Positions 5,086-5,953 of a stretch of 5,953 bases of DNA are shown one piece after another. Each line of letters starts with the position of its first letter. The stretch's first letter is position 1. Under the pieces are notes generated by a model, which was given only the letters and a program-made list of their open reading frames with translations, was not told the DNA's origin and searched no databases. This DNA comes from Nitrospirae bacterium GWC2_57_9 (GTDB lineage: Bacteria > Nitrospirota > UBA9217). The translations under genes were made by a program, and so were the position numbers. The stretch is from positions 8,922 through 14,874 of the forward strand of contig MHEA01000095.1 in assembly GCA_001805085.1 (NCBI GenBank), in the 5' to 3' direction.

Positions 5086-5679
5086 ATGAGCCATAAGATC
5101 GCGATCATCGGAAAGGGAAACGTGGGCCAGGCGCTGGCTGTAGGGCTGCGCAAGGCCGGGCATGAAATACGGTTCGCGTCCACGGACCCCAGGGAGCCGG
5201 TGGATGCAGCCGCGGAATGGGGGGACGTGGTGATCCTGGCCGTGCCGTGGACCGCGCACGGGAGCATTGCGAAAGCAGTCGGCAAGCGGGTTGACGGCAA
5301 GACGGTCGTGGATGTGAGCAACATCATGACCCCGTCCTATGACCTGGCCATCGGCTTCTCGACCTCGGGGGCCGAGGAGCTGCAGAAACTTCTGCCCCGC
5401 GCCCACGTCGTCAAGGCCTTCAACACCGTGTTCGCCCAAACGATGCGGACAGGACGTATGCACGGCGAGACACTGACGGTTTTTGTTGCCGGGGATAACC
5501 TGAAGTCGAAGCAAGCAGTGCGCAATCTGGCGGAATATATCGGCTTTGATTCCGTGGACGCGGGACCGCTGAAATCAGCGCGCTACCTGGAGCCGCTCGG
5601 CATGCTGAACATCACACTGGGCTATGGGCTCAAGATGGGCACCGACATCGGGGTCCGGCTCGTGAAAAAAGCCGCCTGA
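5086..5679 (+). CDS. NADPH-dependent F420 reductase family protein (Rossmann-fold oxidoreductase)
   Basis: This 197-residue protein opens with a Rossmann strand and the dinucleotide loop GKGNVG (G9, G11, G14), followed by a helix and HEIRFAST, where the Ser/Thr residues after the second strand could hold the NADP phosphate. Next come WGDVVILAVPW (45-55), KTVVDVSNIMTP (72-83), HVVKAFNTVFAQ (107-118), TVFVAGDN (131-138) and a C-terminal segment GPLKSARYLEPLGMLNITLG (160-179). This order matches the F420_oxidored / NADPH:F420 reductase family, whose characterised archaeal members pass hydride between NADPH and coenzyme F420. Many bacterial relatives occur in organisms without F420, so the acceptor here is unknown and could be a flavin or another small molecule. 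No F420 biosynthesis gene is in the window. The protein is slightly shorter than typical archaeal Fno but looks complete. Confidence 0.85.
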   Translation: MSHKIAIIGKGNVGQALAVGLRKAGHEIRFASTDPREPVDAAAEWGDVVILAVPWTAHGSIAKAVGKRVDGKTVVDVSNIMTPSYDLAIGFSTSGAEELQKLLPRAHVVKAFNTVFAQTMRTGRMHGETLTVFVAGDNLKSKQAVRNLAEYIGFDSVDAGPLKSARYLEPLGMLNITLGYGLKMGTDIGVRLVKKAA

Positions 5680-5743
5680 GGCTCGCACGGCTTGCGGGCG
5701 AAACTTCTGAGGAGAAGCGAAACAACAGGGTCGTCTCGGAAAC

Positions 5744-5750
5744 AGGGAGG
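5744..5750 (+). promoter_or_regulatory. Shine-Dalgarno site supporting a TTG start
   Basis: AGGGAGG at 5744-5750 is 5 bases before TTG 5756 and no ATG is in frame nearby. The site and the conserved MCRNIK start of the encoded protein agree. Confidence 0.75.
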
Positions 5751-5755
5751 CAGCT

Positions 5756-5953
5756 TTGTGCAGAAACATTAAACCCTTGTTCAACTTTGAACCGCCTGCG
5801 GCGGACGAGGATATTCGCGCGGCCGCACTACAGTTTGTGAGAAAAGTGAGCGGTTACAACAAGCCATCGGAAGCCAACGAGGCTGCATTTTTTGCGGCCG
5901 CGGACGAGATAGCGGCGGCTTCGAGAAAACTTCTGAGCTCCCTGGAGACGAAG
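5756..5953 (+). CDS. DUF2277 family protein (3' partial, TTG start)
   Basis: The frame from TTG 5756 is open to the window end and gives 66 residues beginning (M)CRNIKPLFNFEPPA, followed by DIRAAALQFVRKVSGYNKPS and FFAAADEIAAASRKLLSSL. This is the recognisable signature of DUF2277, a small family (roughly 85-90 residues as I recall it) of unknown function with the near-invariant start MCRNIK.LFNF and the QFVRK.SG.NKP motif. The conserved N-terminal Cys-Arg and the helical body are both present. The gene would end about 20-25 codons beyond the window. It lies 76 bases after the oxidoreductase stop, and no clear terminator is seen between them, so the two may be cotranscribed. The TTG start makes it easy to miss or mis-start in automatic annotation. 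Confidence 0.9.
   Translation, partial: MCRNIKPLFNFEPPAADEDIRAAALQFVRKVSGYNKPSEANEAAFFAAADEIAAASRKLLSSLETK

Noticed and set aside
4668..5327. Minus-strand open frame of 219 residues, and another at 4948-5514
   Set aside because: Both lie opposite the SnoaL-like and F420-reductase-like genes, which have clear family motifs and ribosome-binding sites. The mirror proteins show no recognisable composition.
5704..5717. Small hairpin cttct-gagg-agaag after the oxidoreductase gene as a terminator
   Set aside because: The stem is only 5 bp and has no T-tract after it, so it does not support termination.

Overview
The window looks like part of a chromosome from a moderately GC-rich, Gram-negative-type bacterium. 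It encodes several proteins with export signals and one predicted outer-membrane beta-barrel ending in an aromatic residue. Genes are tightly packed with ATGA stop/start overlaps and good Shine-Dalgarno sites, and every supported gene is on the + strand. The mix of genes (ECF sigma factor with a carbohydrate-module partner, small HMA protein, F420-reductase-like oxidoreductase, DUF2277) and the cgcaaagacgcaaag-type intergenic repeats would fit an environmental deltaproteobacterium (Desulfobacterota) or Nitrospirota relative. That placement is an inference from memory, not a result.

Region 1 (1-2718) is a probable envelope-signalling operon. It opens with the last 30 codons of a gene whose C-terminus resembles a CBM48/AMPK-type glycogen-binding domain. 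Next come an ECF sigma factor (145-717) and, overlapping it by ATGA, a single-pass membrane protein (714-1352). That protein has a cytoplasmic N-terminus in the anti-sigma position and carries a CBM48-like domain outside the membrane. Overlapping again by ATGA is an exported protein of repeated helical units with a Gly/Met/Arg-rich tail (1349-2248). A small exported, highly charged repeat protein (2296-2667) follows, then a strong intrinsic terminator (2682-2714). The arrangement suggests a sigma/anti-sigma pair whose sensor domain may recognise an alpha-glucan or another envelope polysaccharide.

Region 2 (2719-3986) holds a separately transcribed outer-membrane beta-barrel protein (2786-3694) with a Gly/Ser-rich insertion near its N-terminus, and a 68-residue heavy-metal-associated-type protein with a CxxC motif (3780-3986).

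Region 3 (3987-4541) is a 555-base stretch without a credible gene. It contains a 61-bp direct repeat with a 110-bp period and a diverged inverted copy of the same unit, so it looks like an intergenic repeat cluster.

Region 4 (4542-5953) has metabolic or orphan genes: a SnoaL-like (NTF2-fold) protein, a Rossmann-fold protein of the NADPH-dependent F420 reductase family, and the first 66 codons of a DUF2277 gene. The DUF2277 gene starts at TTG and runs off the window end.
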